A DNA stretch of 64,000 nucleotides from Kineococcus mangrovi (lineage in GTDB: Bacteria; Actinomycetota; Actinomycetes; Actinomycetales; Kineococcaceae). The notes below the pieces were generated by a model. The model made no database searches and was not told the DNA's origin. It saw only the letters and a program-made list of their open reading frames with translations. Shown here piece after piece: positions 1 to 8,798 of this stretch. The first letter of the stretch is position 1. Every line of letters starts with the position of its first letter. A program made the translations under genes and the position numbers. The DNA is taken from the NCBI RefSeq assembly GCF_041320705.1, contig NZ_JBGGTQ010000007.1, forward strand, positions 124,001 to 188,000, given 5' to 3'.

Positions 1-586
1 TGAGCAGCAGCGGCTCGCCCCGCCACCCCGCCAGGGCCGCCCCCGAGACCGCGTCGGGGAACGCGTCCCCCCGGGCGAGCACGAAGGACGCCTGCCGGGT
101 GGGGAAGAACCGCTGCGCCACCGCGACCGCCGTGGCGTACCGGTCGGGGCCGGCCGTGCGGTCCACGCTCGCCGAGGGCAGCAACGCCCGCACGGCGGTG
201 AGCACGGCGTCGGGCACGCGGTCGGTCCCGCCGACGACGTGGACCGAGGCGGGGGACAGGCGCGTCAGCTCGGCGCGGGTGGCCGCCGGCAACCCGCCGG
301 CCGCGGTCAGCAGCAGCGGGCCGTCGAGGTGGGCGGCCGCCGGCCCGGCGGCGAGGGCGTCGGCGAAGGACTCCCCGCTGGCCAGGAACACCGTCGACCC
401 GGGCGAGGGCGCGAACGAGCCCTGCGAGACCAGCGCCGCCGTCGCGTAGCGGTCCACCCCGTCGGCGCGGACCGTGCCGCTGTAGACGAACGGGGTGCTG
501 ACCGCGTGGGCGGCCGGGCCGGTGGACAGCGCGGCCACCGCCACGAGCGCTCCGACCGGGCCGGCGAAGTGACGCTTGGTGAACAT
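1..586 (-). CDS. Cell wall-binding repeat 2 (CWB2) protein, 3' end outside the window
   Basis: Reading the minus strand from the ATG at 584-586 gives 195 codons that run off the window edge without a stop. The first 28 or so residues form a signal peptide: basic start (MFTKRH), alanine/valine core, and an AHA cleavage-like end. After it come two copies of the CWB2 pattern: 'VDRYATAALVS' with 'FLASGESFADALAAGPAA', then 'PDRYATAVAVA' with 'VLARGDAFPDAVSGAALA', with 'VVGGTDRVPDAV' between them. CWB2 repeats are known to hold secreted proteins on the cell wall. The enzymatic or adhesive part, if any, would lie beyond position 1. The family call is firm; the function is unknown. Confidence 0.88.
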   Translation of the reverse strand, partial: MFTKRHFAGPVGALVAVAALSTGPAAHAVSTPFVYSGTVRADGVDRYATAALVSQGSFAPSPGSTVFLASGESFADALAAGPAAAHLDGPLLLTAAGGLPAATRAELTRLSPASVHVVGGTDRVPDAVLTAVRALLPSASVDRTAGPDRYATAVAVAQRFFPTRQASFVLARGDAFPDAVSGAALAGWRGEPLLL

Positions 587-606
587 GGCTTGACTCTACG
601 AGGGGC

Positions 607-1002
607 TCACTCCCGCAGGTCGACCTCGCCGCGGTGGACGGGGTACCCCTCGGCGATCCAGCGCTCCACCCCGCCGACCAGGTCCGTGGCCCGGCGCAGC
701 CCGACGGCCCGCAGGGACGCCGCCGCCAGCGAGGAGCTGTACCCGTGCCGGCACACCACGACGACGCGCAGGTCCGGACCGCTCGCCTCGGGGACGCGGT
801 ACGGGCAGGTGGGGTCCAGCCGCCACTCCAGCACCGTGCGGTCGATGACGAGCGCCCCGGGGAACTCGCCCTGCGCGGCGCGGTGGGAGGGGGTGCGGGT
901 GTCGACGACGAGCGCCCCCGCGGCCTGCTCGGCGACCAGGGCCGCCGGGGTCAGCCGGTCCAGCCCCGCCCGCACCCGCGCCAGGTGCTCGGCCGCCCCC
1001 AC
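607..1002 (-). CDS. Rhodanese-like domain protein
   Basis: A 131-residue single rhodanese domain. It shows 'LVVDTRTPSHRA' near residue 31 and the active-site loop 'VVCRHGYSSS' with the predicted persulfide cysteine at about residue 84, followed by 'LVGGVERWIAEGYPV', the usual C-terminal helix. Rhodaneses carry sulphane sulphur on this cysteine and pass it to a thiophilic acceptor; the substrate here is unknown. The GTG start at 1000-1002 abuts the stop of the upstream gene at 1003, so the two are probably co-transcribed and translationally coupled. No signal peptide is seen, so it should be cytoplasmic. Confidence 0.85.
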   Translation of the reverse strand: MGAAEHLARVRAGLDRLTPAALVAEQAAGALVVDTRTPSHRAAQGEFPGALVIDRTVLEWRLDPTCPYRVPEASGPDLRVVVVCRHGYSSSLAAASLRAVGLRRATDLVGGVERWIAEGYPVHRGEVDLRE

Positions 1003-1359
1003 TCAGGCCGCTTCGCGGGCCTGCAGGGCGTGCTCGAGCATCTCCGCCATCCGCCACGCCTCGGACGGGGACAGGTGGAACCCCAGCTCGCGGTGGGTCC
1101 CCAGGCCGGAGTAGATCGCGATGCCCGACAGGTTCGGCTCGTGGCCGTCGTCCTCGATGACGGACAGGCAGATCCACGGCTTCATCCCCGGCCGGAAGTG
1201 CGCCATCCGCAGCGGAGGGACGTGGCGCTCACCCTTGAGGTAGGGCACGAGCATGCGGGCGTACGCGAGGTCGTAGACCTCCGTCCGGCCTTCGGCGCGG
1301 AAGAAGACGTCGTTCCCGCGGATGGTGAGGGATTCAGCGGCTGTGGCCCCGAGCTGCAC
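1003..1359 (-). CDS. Conserved hypothetical protein, about 118 residues
   Basis: I do not recognise this family. From the GTG at 1357-1359 the product begins 'MQLGATAAESLTIRG' and continues with a compact alpha/beta-looking sequence (FFRAEGRTEVYDLAYARMLV, then 'SEAWRMAEMLEHALQA' at the end). It has no signal peptide or membrane helix. Upstream in-frame sequence reads on towards 1620 but overlaps the next gene and is Arg/Gly/Pro-rich, so I prefer the internal start; the exact start is uncertain. It lies directly upstream of the rhodanese gene with no gap, which suggests a shared transcript. Confidence 0.6.
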   Translation of the reverse strand: MQLGATAAESLTIRGNDVFFRAEGRTEVYDLAYARMLVPYLKGERHVPPLRMAHFRPGMKPWICLSVIEDDGHEPNLSGIAIYSGLGTHRELGFHLSPSEAWRMAEMLEHALQAREAA

Positions 1360-1451
1360 ACCCTCATTTGACCCGACGGACGGCCCCGTGTCTCGTTCGT
1401 TACCGAATCTCCCCGCCGATCCGCCCCGCCGATCCCCGTGCGGGTCGGCTC

Positions 1452-2279
1452 CTACTGACCCTCGGTGAGCACGTTCTCGACCAACCGCGGGCTCGTCGAG
1501 GCCAGCGCGACCTCCTCGCGCGTGACGATGACCGGCCTGCGCAGACCCCGGTCCGCCGGGTCCGTCGCCGCCCAGGCCGCGCCCACGTAGGCGGGGTCGA
1601 TGCGGGCCAGGTCGAACCACCCGCGGGTCCGGTCCGGCACCGCGACGGCCCGCAGGACGTTGCCCGGCGTCCGGTCCGGGCCGGCGACGAGGTGCTCGCG
1701 CAGCGTCCGCGAGGCGAGCAGCGTCGGCACGTCGCAGCCGCCGACGGGTCGCAGCACACCCGCCGTGGGCGTCCCGGTGTCGCGCAGCAGCCGCTGCACG
1801 ACGAGGTCCCCGAACTCCTCCAGCCGCGCCAGGTCCTCCTGGCCGGTCAGCGTCGAACGGCCGGTGGCGCGCGCCGAGGCGACGGGCAGCGGCAGCGTCC
1901 GCTCGGAGCGGCCGTGCGGGACGACGACCCCCAGGCCCAGGTTCAGCGCACCCCCGAGGACGGTCCGGTGCGTCCAGCCGAACCCCGGGTGCCGGTCGGC
2001 GCCCGCCGGCACGGCCAGGGGCACCACCCGCGCCGTGCCCGAGTGCAGCTCGCGGTGGGCGTGCAGGACGTCCCCGACCCGCAGGCGGGTCACGTCCTCC
2101 TCACCGTCGGTCGCGGCGGTCCCGGCGGCCCGGGCCAGGTCGGCCCACTCCAGCGGTGAGCAGCCCGGCAGGCGGACGCCGTCGTCGTCCAGGTCGACGT
2201 CCAGGTCGTCCAGGACGCTCGTCGCCAGCACGCTGCGTCGCAGGATGGCCCGGACGGGGGGCGGCTGTTCGGTGCTCAC
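1452..2279 (-). CDS. Hypothetical protein, 275 residues
   Basis: The GTG at 2277-2279 opens a 275-residue reading frame beginning 'MSTEQPPPVRAILRRSV' with normal actinobacterial codon use. An acidic stretch (DDLDVDLDDDGVRLPG) follows near residue 25, and a Gly/Leu-rich segment (LGGALNLGLGVVV) lies in the middle. It has neither a transmembrane helix nor a recognisable catalytic motif. I cannot assign a family. About 90 bases separate it from the downstream small gene at 1003-1359, so it may or may not share its transcript. Confidence 0.6.
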   Translation of the reverse strand: MSTEQPPPVRAILRRSVLATSVLDDLDVDLDDDGVRLPGCSPLEWADLARAAGTAATDGEEDVTRLRVGDVLHAHRELHSGTARVVPLAVPAGADRHPGFGWTHRTVLGGALNLGLGVVVPHGRSERTLPLPVASARATGRSTLTGQEDLARLEEFGDLVVQRLLRDTGTPTAGVLRPVGGCDVPTLLASRTLREHLVAGPDRTPGNVLRAVAVPDRTRGWFDLARIDPAYVGAAWAATDPADRGLRRPVIVTREEVALASTSPRLVENVLTEGQ

Positions 2280-2335
2280 CTGCCCGACGGTAGGCGAAAC
2301 GGGCCCCGGTACCCCGCCGCCGTCGCCCGGACGGG

Positions 2336-2812
2336 TCAGCGTGTCGCGAGGTGGAACCACACCGTCTTCGCCGGGGACCCCTCGTCGCGGGGCTGGGGCC
2401 ACCAGCCGGCACCGTCGCCGCCGGCCTCCGCGCCGACCTCGTCGCTGCGGTAGACGCCCCACGCGGTGGCGAGCGCGTCCACGAGGGCGATGCCCCGCCC
2501 GTCGGTGGCCTGCGGCGACTGCGCCCGCAACGTCGGGACCCGGTCCTCACCGTCGGTGATGCCGACGAGGATGCCCTCCGCGTCGTGGGTCAAGGACAGC
2601 ACGACCGGCCCGCGGCCGTGGTCCAGGGCGTTCTGGACCAGCTCGCTGGTCAGGAGCTCGGCGATCCACCGCCGGGCGACGGGCAGGTGCTCGTCGGGGC
2701 AGTGGTCGCAGACCCAGTGGCGCGCCATCGCGGCGGCGGACAACTGCTCGTCCAGGGTGAGACGTTCCACGTCCAGCTCCGTCACCGTCGACCGACACCA
2801 CGACACCGTCAC
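2336..2812 (-). CDS. ATP-binding protein of the anti-sigma factor (RsbW/SpoIIAB-type) HATPase family
   Basis: The C-terminal two thirds show GHKL-type ATPase boxes: the N box in 'LTSELVQNALDHG', a G1-like 'VGITDGEDRVP', and the G2 box 'GRGIALVDALATAWG'. Actinobacteria use many such single-domain kinases as anti-sigma factors or partners of PP2C phosphatases. No partner gene lies next to it, so its target is unknown. The G1 box lacks the second glycine of the usual D-x-G-x-G pattern. Start chosen at GTG 2812; a GTG six bases downstream is equally possible. Product about 158 residues, cytoplasmic. Confidence 0.78.
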   Translation of the reverse strand: MTVSWCRSTVTELDVERLTLDEQLSAAAMARHWVCDHCPDEHLPVARRWIAELLTSELVQNALDHGRGPVVLSLTHDAEGILVGITDGEDRVPTLRAQSPQATDGRGIALVDALATAWGVYRSDEVGAEAGGDGAGWWPQPRDEGSPAKTVWFHLATR

Positions 2813-2877
2813 CGCTGCGTGACCGGGACGACCATCCCCCACTCGGGCGCACGCGGCAAGGCGAACGGTGTCGGGGC

Positions 2878-4188
2878 TCAGGACCCCGCGGGTTCGACGA
2901 TCCCCTCGTCCCTCGTGGGGGCCTGCGTCATCGCCTGCACGAGAACGGGGACCACGAGGTCGAGCTGCCAGGGGCGGGCCCCGCGCCCGGCCAGCGCCGC
3001 GCGGACCGAGGACTCCTCCAGCGGGGTCGGCGGCGCCCAGGCCAGGCGGCGCAGCGCGTCCGGCTGCAGCACGTTCTCCACCGGCAGGCCGTGCTCGTCG
3101 GCCACGGCGCTCACCGCGGCGCGCGCGGCGTTCAGCCGGGCTGCGGCCGCGGGGTCCTTCGCCGCCCACGTCCGCGGCGGCGGGGGACCGTCCCCGCGCG
3201 GCTGGTGCGCCGGCAGGTCGGTGTCCGGCAACGCCAGGGCGGCCGCGACGGCGTCCGCCCACAGCGGCAGCCGGGACCGGGAGGCGCGGCCGGTGAACCC
3301 CGACGTCGCGGCGAGCGCCTGCGGGGTGCGGGGCACCGCGCGGGCCGCGGCGACGATCGCGGAGTCCGGGAGCAACCGCCCCGGGGAGGTGTCCTTGCGG
3401 CGCGCCTCGCCGTCGCGGGCCAGCCACAGCTCGCGCACCACGGCGAGCTGGCGGCGCGAGCGGACCGCGTGCAGGCCGGACGTGCGGCGCCACGGCTCGG
3501 CCGGCGGCGGGGGCGGGGGAGTGGTCGCGACGTGCTCGAACTCCTGGCGCGCCCACGCCAGCTTCCCCTGGGCCTGCAGGCGTTCGGCGAGGACGTCGCG
3601 CAGCCGCACGAGGACCTCGACGTCCAGCGCCGCGTACGTCAGCCACGGCTCCGGCAGGGGACGGGTCGACCAGTCCACGGCGGAGTGCTCCTTGGCCAGC
3701 CGCAGCCCCAGCAGCTCCTCCACGACCGCGCCCAACCCCACCCGCGGCAGGCCCGCCAGGCGCGAGCCGAGCTCGGTGTCGAACAGGGTCGTGGGCCGCA
3801 TGCCCAGCTCGGCCAGGCACGGCAGGTCCTGGTTGGCCGCGTGCAGGACCCACTCGGCCCCCCGCAGCGCCTCGCCCAGGCAGGACAGGTCCGGCAGGGC
3901 GGCCGGGTCGACCAGCGCGGTGCCCGCACCCTCGCGGCGCAGCTGGACGAGGAACGCGCGCTGCCCGTACCGGTAGCCCGACGCCCGCTCGGCGTCGACC
4001 GCCACCGGCCCGGTCCCGGCCGCGAACGCGGCGACGACCTGCGCCAGCGCGGCCTCGTCGGCCACGACGGGCGGCAGGCCGTCGGCGGGGACCGACAGCA
4101 GCGGCAGCTCAGGCTCGGCGACCTGCTCCTGCTGCTCCGTCGGCGTGTTCGTCACCGCACCACCGTACGTGACCGGCGGTGCGCTCAC
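2878..4188 (-). CDS. rnd: Ribonuclease D (3'-5' exoribonuclease with HRDC domain)
   Basis: The N-terminal half has DEDD exonuclease motifs: 'VAVDAERASGYRYG' (motif I), 'HAANQDLPCL' (motif II) and 'YAALDVEVLVRL' (motif III, with its tyrosine). The C-terminal half carries HRDC-like helices, including 'RSRRQLAVVRELWLARD'. RNase D trims 3' ends of tRNAs and other stable RNAs. Length about 436 residues is normal for actinobacterial homologues. The GTG at 4188 lies one base after the stop of the upstream response regulator; an alternative start is the GTG at 4155. The gene is probably co-transcribed with that regulator. Confidence 0.9.
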   Translation of the reverse strand: MSAPPVTYGGAVTNTPTEQQEQVAEPELPLLSVPADGLPPVVADEAALAQVVAAFAAGTGPVAVDAERASGYRYGQRAFLVQLRREGAGTALVDPAALPDLSCLGEALRGAEWVLHAANQDLPCLAELGMRPTTLFDTELGSRLAGLPRVGLGAVVEELLGLRLAKEHSAVDWSTRPLPEPWLTYAALDVEVLVRLRDVLAERLQAQGKLAWARQEFEHVATTPPPPPPAEPWRRTSGLHAVRSRRQLAVVRELWLARDGEARRKDTSPGRLLPDSAIVAAARAVPRTPQALAATSGFTGRASRSRLPLWADAVAAALALPDTDLPAHQPRGDGPPPPRTWAAKDPAAAARLNAARAAVSAVADEHGLPVENVLQPDALRRLAWAPPTPLEESSVRAALAGRGARPWQLDLVVPVLVQAMTQAPTRDEGIVEPAGS

Positions 4189-4189
4189 G

Positions 4190-4792
4190 TCACTGGATCA
4201 CACCGGCCCGGAGGGTGATCGCGACCATCTCGGCCCGGTCGCCGGTGCCCAGCTTGCGGGCGATGCGGGCCAGGTGGCTCTTGACCGTCAGCGCGGACAG
4301 GCCGAGCAGGGCGCCGGTGTCCTTGTTCGAGCGGCCGTCCGCGACGTGCTGCAGCACCTCGACCTCGCGCTCGGACAACGAGTCCACCCCGGACTCCCCG
4401 CCGCGGCCCTCGAAGCCGACACCCTCGGGGCGGGTGGTGACGAGGTAGCAGCGCACCCCGGCCGCGACCGCGCCGCGCACGGCGAACGGGTCGGCGTTCG
4501 AGGACAGCACGACGCAGCGGTTCCAGCCGGCCGCGCGCAGCTCGGAGACGAGCTGGGCGCCGGAACCGTCCGGCAGCCCGGCGTCGGCGATGAACAGCGC
4601 GCGCGGGCCCGTGCGGGCCATCGCGCGGGCCTGGGCCACGCTCGTGGCGTGCTCGACGTTCACGGCGCCGAGCATGCGCAGCGTGCGCGTCACCGATTCG
4701 CGCACCGCGGGGTCCGCGACGGCGACGAGGGCCGCGAAGCGGCCGAGACGGGAAGGAACGGCCATCCCGGGGCGTTCGACGAGCGCAGTCAC
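4190..4792 (-). CDS. LuxR/NarL-type response regulator
   Basis: A 200-residue protein with an N-terminal receiver-like domain ('ALFIADAGLPDGSG', the candidate phospho-aspartate) and a C-terminal LuxR helix-turn-helix ('VDSLSEREVEVLQHVADGRS' then 'SALTVKSHLARIARKLG'). The GTG start at 4792 is supported by AGGAGG six bases upstream. Receiver similarity is loose and no histidine kinase gene is nearby, so it may be an atypical or orphan regulator. It is transcribed towards rnd with a one-base gap. Its target genes are unknown. Confidence 0.85.
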   Translation of the reverse strand: MTALVERPGMAVPSRLGRFAALVAVADPAVRESVTRTLRMLGAVNVEHATSVAQARAMARTGPRALFIADAGLPDGSGAQLVSELRAAGWNRCVVLSSNADPFAVRGAVAAGVRCYLVTTRPEGVGFEGRGGESGVDSLSEREVEVLQHVADGRSNKDTGALLGLSALTVKSHLARIARKLGTGDRAEMVAITLRAGVIQ

Positions 4793-4816
4793 CGTCGTCC
4801 TCCTGCAGGCGATGGA

Positions 4817-4835
4817 CGCACCCCTGGCGGGTGCG
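4817..4835 (-). terminator. Short perfect hairpin between DUF3000 gene and the response regulator
   Basis: CGCACCC / GGGTGCG form a perfect 7-bp stem around a 5-base loop. It sits after the stop of the DUF3000 gene and 25 bases before the regulator start. It could be a terminator or part of the regulator leader. No U-run follows on the minus strand. Confidence 0.4.
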
Positions 4836-4903
4836 CCTCTGGTTCTGAGGAGGTGATCGGCCGCCCGGGGGCGGTCCTTGAACGTTCTGGTACGACTCGT
4901 CGG

Positions 4904-5497
4904 TCAGCGGGTGCGCAGGCCCAGGGACGCGACGCCCTCCGGCAACGGGGGCAGCCCCGCCACGGTGCACACCAGTTCCCCCCAGGCCCGCAGGTGGGCG
5001 GCCACCCCGTCCGGGTCCAGCGGCGTCCACGACGCCCGCAGCTCCACGTCCACCGACGCGGGCCGGTCCGCGAGCGCCCCGTACCCCTCCGACAGCACCC
5101 GCGTCACCGTCCCGCCCACGCCCGTGGCCCCCGCGCCGGCGTTCGCGAGCCCGTCCTCCAGCCACGACCAGCCCACCTGACCCAGCAGCGGGTCCGCGCC
5201 CAGCTCGGCCTCGAGGTCGGCGCGCGCGTACGTGACGACGCGGAACTCCCCGCCCCACTCCTGCGGGGCCGAGGGGTCGTGCAGCAGGATGAAGCGTCCC
5301 GTGGCCAGCTCGTCCCCGCCGACGACGACGTCCCCGGCGACGGCCCAGGAGAACGGCGCGATCCGCGCGGGCGCCGGCACCTCCGCCAGCACCAGCTCCG
5401 GGCGCAGCCGCACCTCGCGCACCGCCGCCACCGCCGCCTCGAAGGCGACGGGCCCGCCGGGCGCACCAGGTCCTGAGCGTCCTCGGTGAGCGGTCAC
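4904..5497 (-). CDS. DUF3000 family protein
   Basis: About 197 residues from the GTG at 5497, beginning 'MTAHRGRSGPGAPGGPVAFE'. The segments 'FEAAVAAVREVRLRPELVLAEVPAPARIAPFSWAVAG' (quoted by its positions, about residues 19-54) and 'ATGRFILLHDPSAPQEWGG' are characteristic of actinobacterial DUF3000 proteins, which commonly sit divergently next to hemE as here. No biochemical role is established. The protein is soluble, with no signal peptide. The 65-base gap to hemE must contain both divergent promoters. Confidence 0.8.
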   Translation of the reverse strand: MTAHRGRSGPGAPGGPVAFEAAVAAVREVRLRPELVLAEVPAPARIAPFSWAVAGDVVVGGDELATGRFILLHDPSAPQEWGGEFRVVTYARADLEAELGADPLLGQVGWSWLEDGLANAGAGATGVGGTVTRVLSEGYGALADRPASVDVELRASWTPLDPDGVAAHLRAWGELVCTVAGLPPLPEGVASLGLRTR

Positions 5498-5562
5498 GGC
5501 AGGGAGCGTAGGCACCCACGCCCCCGGCGGCGGTGCAGCCACGCCGTGGGAGCATCGCGACC

Positions 5563-6660
5563 GTGCCCGACCCGACCGCGCCCGACCCGACCGTGCCCAC
5601 CCAGATCGGGCCCACCCCGGCCTCGCCCTACCTGCACGCCGCCGGCGGCGGGACCAGCCCCTCGCGCACCCCGGTGTGGTTCATGCGCCAGGCCGGTCGC
5701 TCGCTGCCGGAGTACCGCGCGGTGCGGGCCGGGACGACGATGCTGGAGTCCTGCCGCCGCCCCGAGCTCGTCGCGGAGATCACGCTGCAGCCCGTGCGGC
5801 GCTACGACGTCGACGCGGCCGTCTTCTACTCCGACATCGTCGTCCCCCTCGAGGCGGCCGGCGTGGGGGTCGAGATCGTCCCCGGCACCGGCCCGGTCAT
5901 CGCCGAGCCGTTCCGCACGCGCGCCGACCTCGACCGCGTCCCCGAGCTGTCCCTGGACGCCCTGCAGCACGTCACCGACGCCGTGCGGCTGACCACCGAT
6001 CAGCTCGGCGACGTCCCCCTCATCGGGTTCGCGGGCGCCCCGTTCACCCTCGCCAGCTACCTCGTCGAGGGCGGCCCGTCGCGGGACCTGCTGCGCACCA
6101 AGGCGTTGATGCACGCCGACCCCCAGCTGTGGCACGACCTCGCCGCCCGCCTGGCTCAGATCACCGGCACGTTCCTGCGCGCCCAGGTCCTCGCCGGCGC
6201 CTCGGCCGTGCAGCTGTTCGACTCCTGGGTCGGCTCGCTGCCGCTGGCCGTCTACGAGCGGTTCGTCGCCCCCCACTCCGCCGCCGCCCTCGGCGCCGTC
6301 GGCGACCTCGGCGTCCCGCGCACCCACTTCGGGACCGGCACCGGGGAACTGCTCGGGGCCATGGCCGCCGTCGACGGCGGGGTCGACGTCCTCGGCGTCG
6401 ACTTCCGCGTGCCCCTCGACGAGGGCGCCCGCCGCGGTGCCGCCGGGGCCGGTCGTCCCGTCGCCGTCCAGGGCAACCTCGACCCCGCGCTGCTGTTCGC
6501 GCCCTGGGAGGTCCTGCGCGCGGACCTGCACCGCGTCCTGCGCGAGGGCGAGCGCGCCGGCGCCGGTCACGTCGTCAACCTCGGCCACGGCGTCCCGCCG
6601 ACCGCCGACCCCGACGTCCTGCACCGGGTCGTGCAGGAGGTCCACTCGTGGCGGGGGTGA
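5563..6660 (+). CDS. hemE: Uroporphyrinogen III decarboxylase
   Basis: Converts uroporphyrinogen III to coproporphyrinogen III in the cytoplasm by four decarboxylations. The signature 'TPVWFMRQAGRSLPEYR' near the N-terminus contains the substrate-binding arginines, and 'SDIVVPLEAAGVGVEIVPG' plus 'HFGTGTGELLGAMAAVDGG' are typical. About 365 residues from GTG 5563; a run of Pro/Thr/Asp codons precedes the conserved core, so a downstream GTG at 5593 is also possible. Its stop overlaps the start of hemY, so translation of the two is coupled. It begins a hemE-hemY-hemQ operon. Confidence 0.95.
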   Translation: MPDPTAPDPTVPTQIGPTPASPYLHAAGGGTSPSRTPVWFMRQAGRSLPEYRAVRAGTTMLESCRRPELVAEITLQPVRRYDVDAAVFYSDIVVPLEAAGVGVEIVPGTGPVIAEPFRTRADLDRVPELSLDALQHVTDAVRLTTDQLGDVPLIGFAGAPFTLASYLVEGGPSRDLLRTKALMHADPQLWHDLAARLAQITGTFLRAQVLAGASAVQLFDSWVGSLPLAVYERFVAPHSAAALGAVGDLGVPRTHFGTGTGELLGAMAAVDGGVDVLGVDFRVPLDEGARRGAAGAGRPVAVQGNLDPALLFAPWEVLRADLHRVLREGERAGAGHVVNLGHGVPPTADPDVLHRVVQEVHSWRG

Positions 6661-8039
6661 CCGCCCGTCCGCGTGGTCGCCGCCGGGTCGTCGTCGTCGG
6701 CGGCGGGATCTCCGGGCTCGTCGCCGCCCGCGATCTCGCGGGCCGCTGCGACGTCACCGTCCTGGAGGCCGCGGGCAGCCTCGGCGGTGTCCTGCGGCGC
6801 GCCGACGTCGGTGGTCTGACGGTCGACCTCGGCGCCGAGTCGATGCTCGCCCGCCGCCCCGAGGGCACGACCCTGGCCCGCGAGCTGGGCCTGCCCCTGG
6901 TCCACCCCGCCACCACCACGGCCTCGCTCGCCACCGCCACCGGGCTGCACCCCCTGCCCGCGGGCACGCTCATGGGCGTCCCGCGCACCGCGGAGTCCGT
7001 CCACGACCTGCTCGACCCCGTCGCCCTCGAACGCGTCCGCACCGAACCCGAGCGTCCCGCGGCCCCGCTCGAGCACGACGTCAGCGTCGCCGACTACGTC
7101 GCCGACCGGGTCGGGCAGGAGGTCGTCGACCGCCTCGTCGAACCCCTCCTGGGGGGCGTCTACGCCGGGCACGCCCACCGGTTGTCGTTGCAGGCGACCG
7201 TCCCCGCCCTGTGGGAGCTCGCCCGCCGCGGCGGCTCGCTGCTGACCGGCCTGGGCCCCGCGCCGGCCGCCACCACGGCCCCCGTCTTCGCCGGTGTCGA
7301 CGGTGGCCTGGCCCGCCTCCCGCTCGCCCTCGCCGACGACCTGCGCGCCCGCGGTGCCGTCGTCCGCACCGCCACCCCCGTCCGGGCCCTGCACCGCACG
7401 GCGACGGGCTGGCGCGTGGAGCCGGCGGGATCGTCGGGGCGGGAGGTGCTGGAGGCCGACGCCGTCGTGCTCGCCGTCCCCGCCCCGGCCGCGGCCCGGC
7501 TGCTGGCCGCCGAGGTCCCCGCCGCCGCGGCCGAGCTGGCCGACGTCGAGACCGCGAGCATGGTCATCGCGGCGCTCGCCGTCCCGGCCGCCGACCTCGA
7601 CGGGCTGACGGGCTCCGGGGTGCTCGTGCCGCCGGTGGTGGGGGCCGGCCGGGGGCTGCGCGTGAAGGCCCTGACGCTGTCGGGGCGCAAGTGGGACTGG
7701 GTGGGGGCCCAGAGCGGGGAGCTGGCCGTCCTGCGCGTCTCCCTCGGGCGGGCCCGCGACACCGAGGCCCTGCGCGCCGACGACGCCGACGTCCTCGGCT
7801 GGGCGACGCAGGACGCCTCCGCCCTCCTCGGCCGGCAGCTGCACCCCGTCGACCACGCCGTCGTGCGCTGGGTGGACGGGTTGCCGCAGTACGCCGTCGG
7901 GCACCTGGACCGGGTCGCCCGGCTGCGCGCCGCCGTCGCCGCCGCCGGCGGGCTGGCCGTGTGCGGCTCGGTGCTCGACGGCGTCGGGGTGCCCGCGTGC
8001 GTCGCGGCGGCCCGGCGGGCGGCCGCCGAGGTGGGCTGA
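6648..8039 (+). CDS. hemY: Coproporphyrinogen III / protoporphyrinogen oxidase (HemY/CgoX type)
   Basis: An FAD flavoprotein of about 463 residues. 'VVVVGGGISGLVAARDLAG' is the dinucleotide-binding motif and 'DLGAESMLARRPEG' the following FAD contact region; 'GGVYAGHAHRLSLQATVP' is typical of the family. In actinobacteria this enzyme oxidises coproporphyrinogen III to coproporphyrin III in the coproporphyrin-dependent haem route, which the adjacent hemQ supports. The start is GTG 6648 or the GTG at 6657 that overlaps the hemE stop as GTGA; both imply coupling. Confidence 0.92.
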   Translation: MAGVTARPRGRRRVVVVGGGISGLVAARDLAGRCDVTVLEAAGSLGGVLRRADVGGLTVDLGAESMLARRPEGTTLARELGLPLVHPATTTASLATATGLHPLPAGTLMGVPRTAESVHDLLDPVALERVRTEPERPAAPLEHDVSVADYVADRVGQEVVDRLVEPLLGGVYAGHAHRLSLQATVPALWELARRGGSLLTGLGPAPAATTAPVFAGVDGGLARLPLALADDLRARGAVVRTATPVRALHRTATGWRVEPAGSSGREVLEADAVVLAVPAPAAARLLAAEVPAAAAELADVETASMVIAALAVPAADLDGLTGSGVLVPPVVGAGRGLRVKALTLSGRKWDWVGAQSGELAVLRVSLGRARDTEALRADDADVLGWATQDASALLGRQLHPVDHAVVRWVDGLPQYAVGHLDRVARLRAAVAAAGGLAVCGSVLDGVGVPACVAAARRAAAEVG

Positions 8040-8063
8040 GCGGCGCTGGGGGACACTGGGGGC

Positions 8064-8783
8064 ATGTCCGAGACCACCCCCACCGCGACTCCCAGCGCCC
8101 CCACCTCCGACGAGATCAACCAGACCATCGCCTACGCGATGTGGTCGGTGTTCGCCGTCGAGACCACCCTCGGCGAGACCGACCGGGCCGAGCTGACCGA
8201 GGAGGTCTCGGGTCTGCTCGAGGAGCTGACCGGCAAGGGGCTCGTCGTCCGCGGCCTCTACGACGTCGCCGGCCTGCGCGCCGACGCCGACGTCATGGTC
8301 TGGTGGTACGCCCCGACGGTCGAGCTCGTCCAGGAGGCCTACCGTCGCCTGCGCCGCACCCGCCTGGGGCGCCACCTCGCACCCGTGTGGTCGGTCGTGG
8401 GCCTGCACCGCCCGGCGGAGTTCAACCGCGGCCACGTGCCGGCGTTCATGTCGGGGGAGCGGGCGCGCGACTACGTGTGCGTCTACCCGTTCGTGCGCTC
8501 CTACGACTGGTACCTGCTGCCGGACGCCGAGCGCCGGACGATGCTGCGCGACCACGGCCTGGCGGCCCGCCCCTACGAGGACGTGCGCGCCAACACCGTG
8601 TCCGCGTTCGCGCTGGGCGACTACGAGTGGGTCCTCGCGTTCGAGGCCGACGAGCTGCACCGCATCGTCGACCTCATGCGCGACCTGCGGGCCACCGAGG
8701 CCCGCCGTCACGTCCGCGAGGAGGTCCCGTTCTTCACCGGGCCGCGCGTGGAGCTGCCCGAGCTCGTCAACGCGCTGCCCTGA
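8064..8783 (+). CDS. hemQ: Coproheme decarboxylase (HemQ/ChdC)
   Basis: A 239-residue member of the chlorite dismutase-like fold. Family features are '[10 protein letters not shown]' near the start, '[15 protein letters not shown]', '[15 protein letters not shown]' and '[15 protein letters not shown]'; the histidine of RDHG lies where the proximal haem ligand of ChdC is expected. The enzyme decarboxylates coproheme to haem b with peroxide, the last step of the Gram-positive pathway. It lies 24 bases after hemY in one operon. The ferrochelatase of the pathway is not in this window. Confidence 0.93.
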   Translation: MSETTPTATPSAPTSDEINQTIAYAMWSVFAVETTLGETDRAELTEEVSGLLEELTGKGLVVRGLYDVAGLRADADVMVWWYAPTVELVQEAYRRLRRTRLGRHLAPVWSVVGLHRPAEFNRGHVPAFMSGERARDYVCVYPFVRSYDWYLLPDAERRTMLRDHGLAARPYEDVRANTVSAFALGDYEWVLAFEADELHRIVDLMRDLRATEARRHVREEVPFFTGPRVELPELVNALP

Positions 8784-8798
8784 GCCCGGCCCCGGGGC

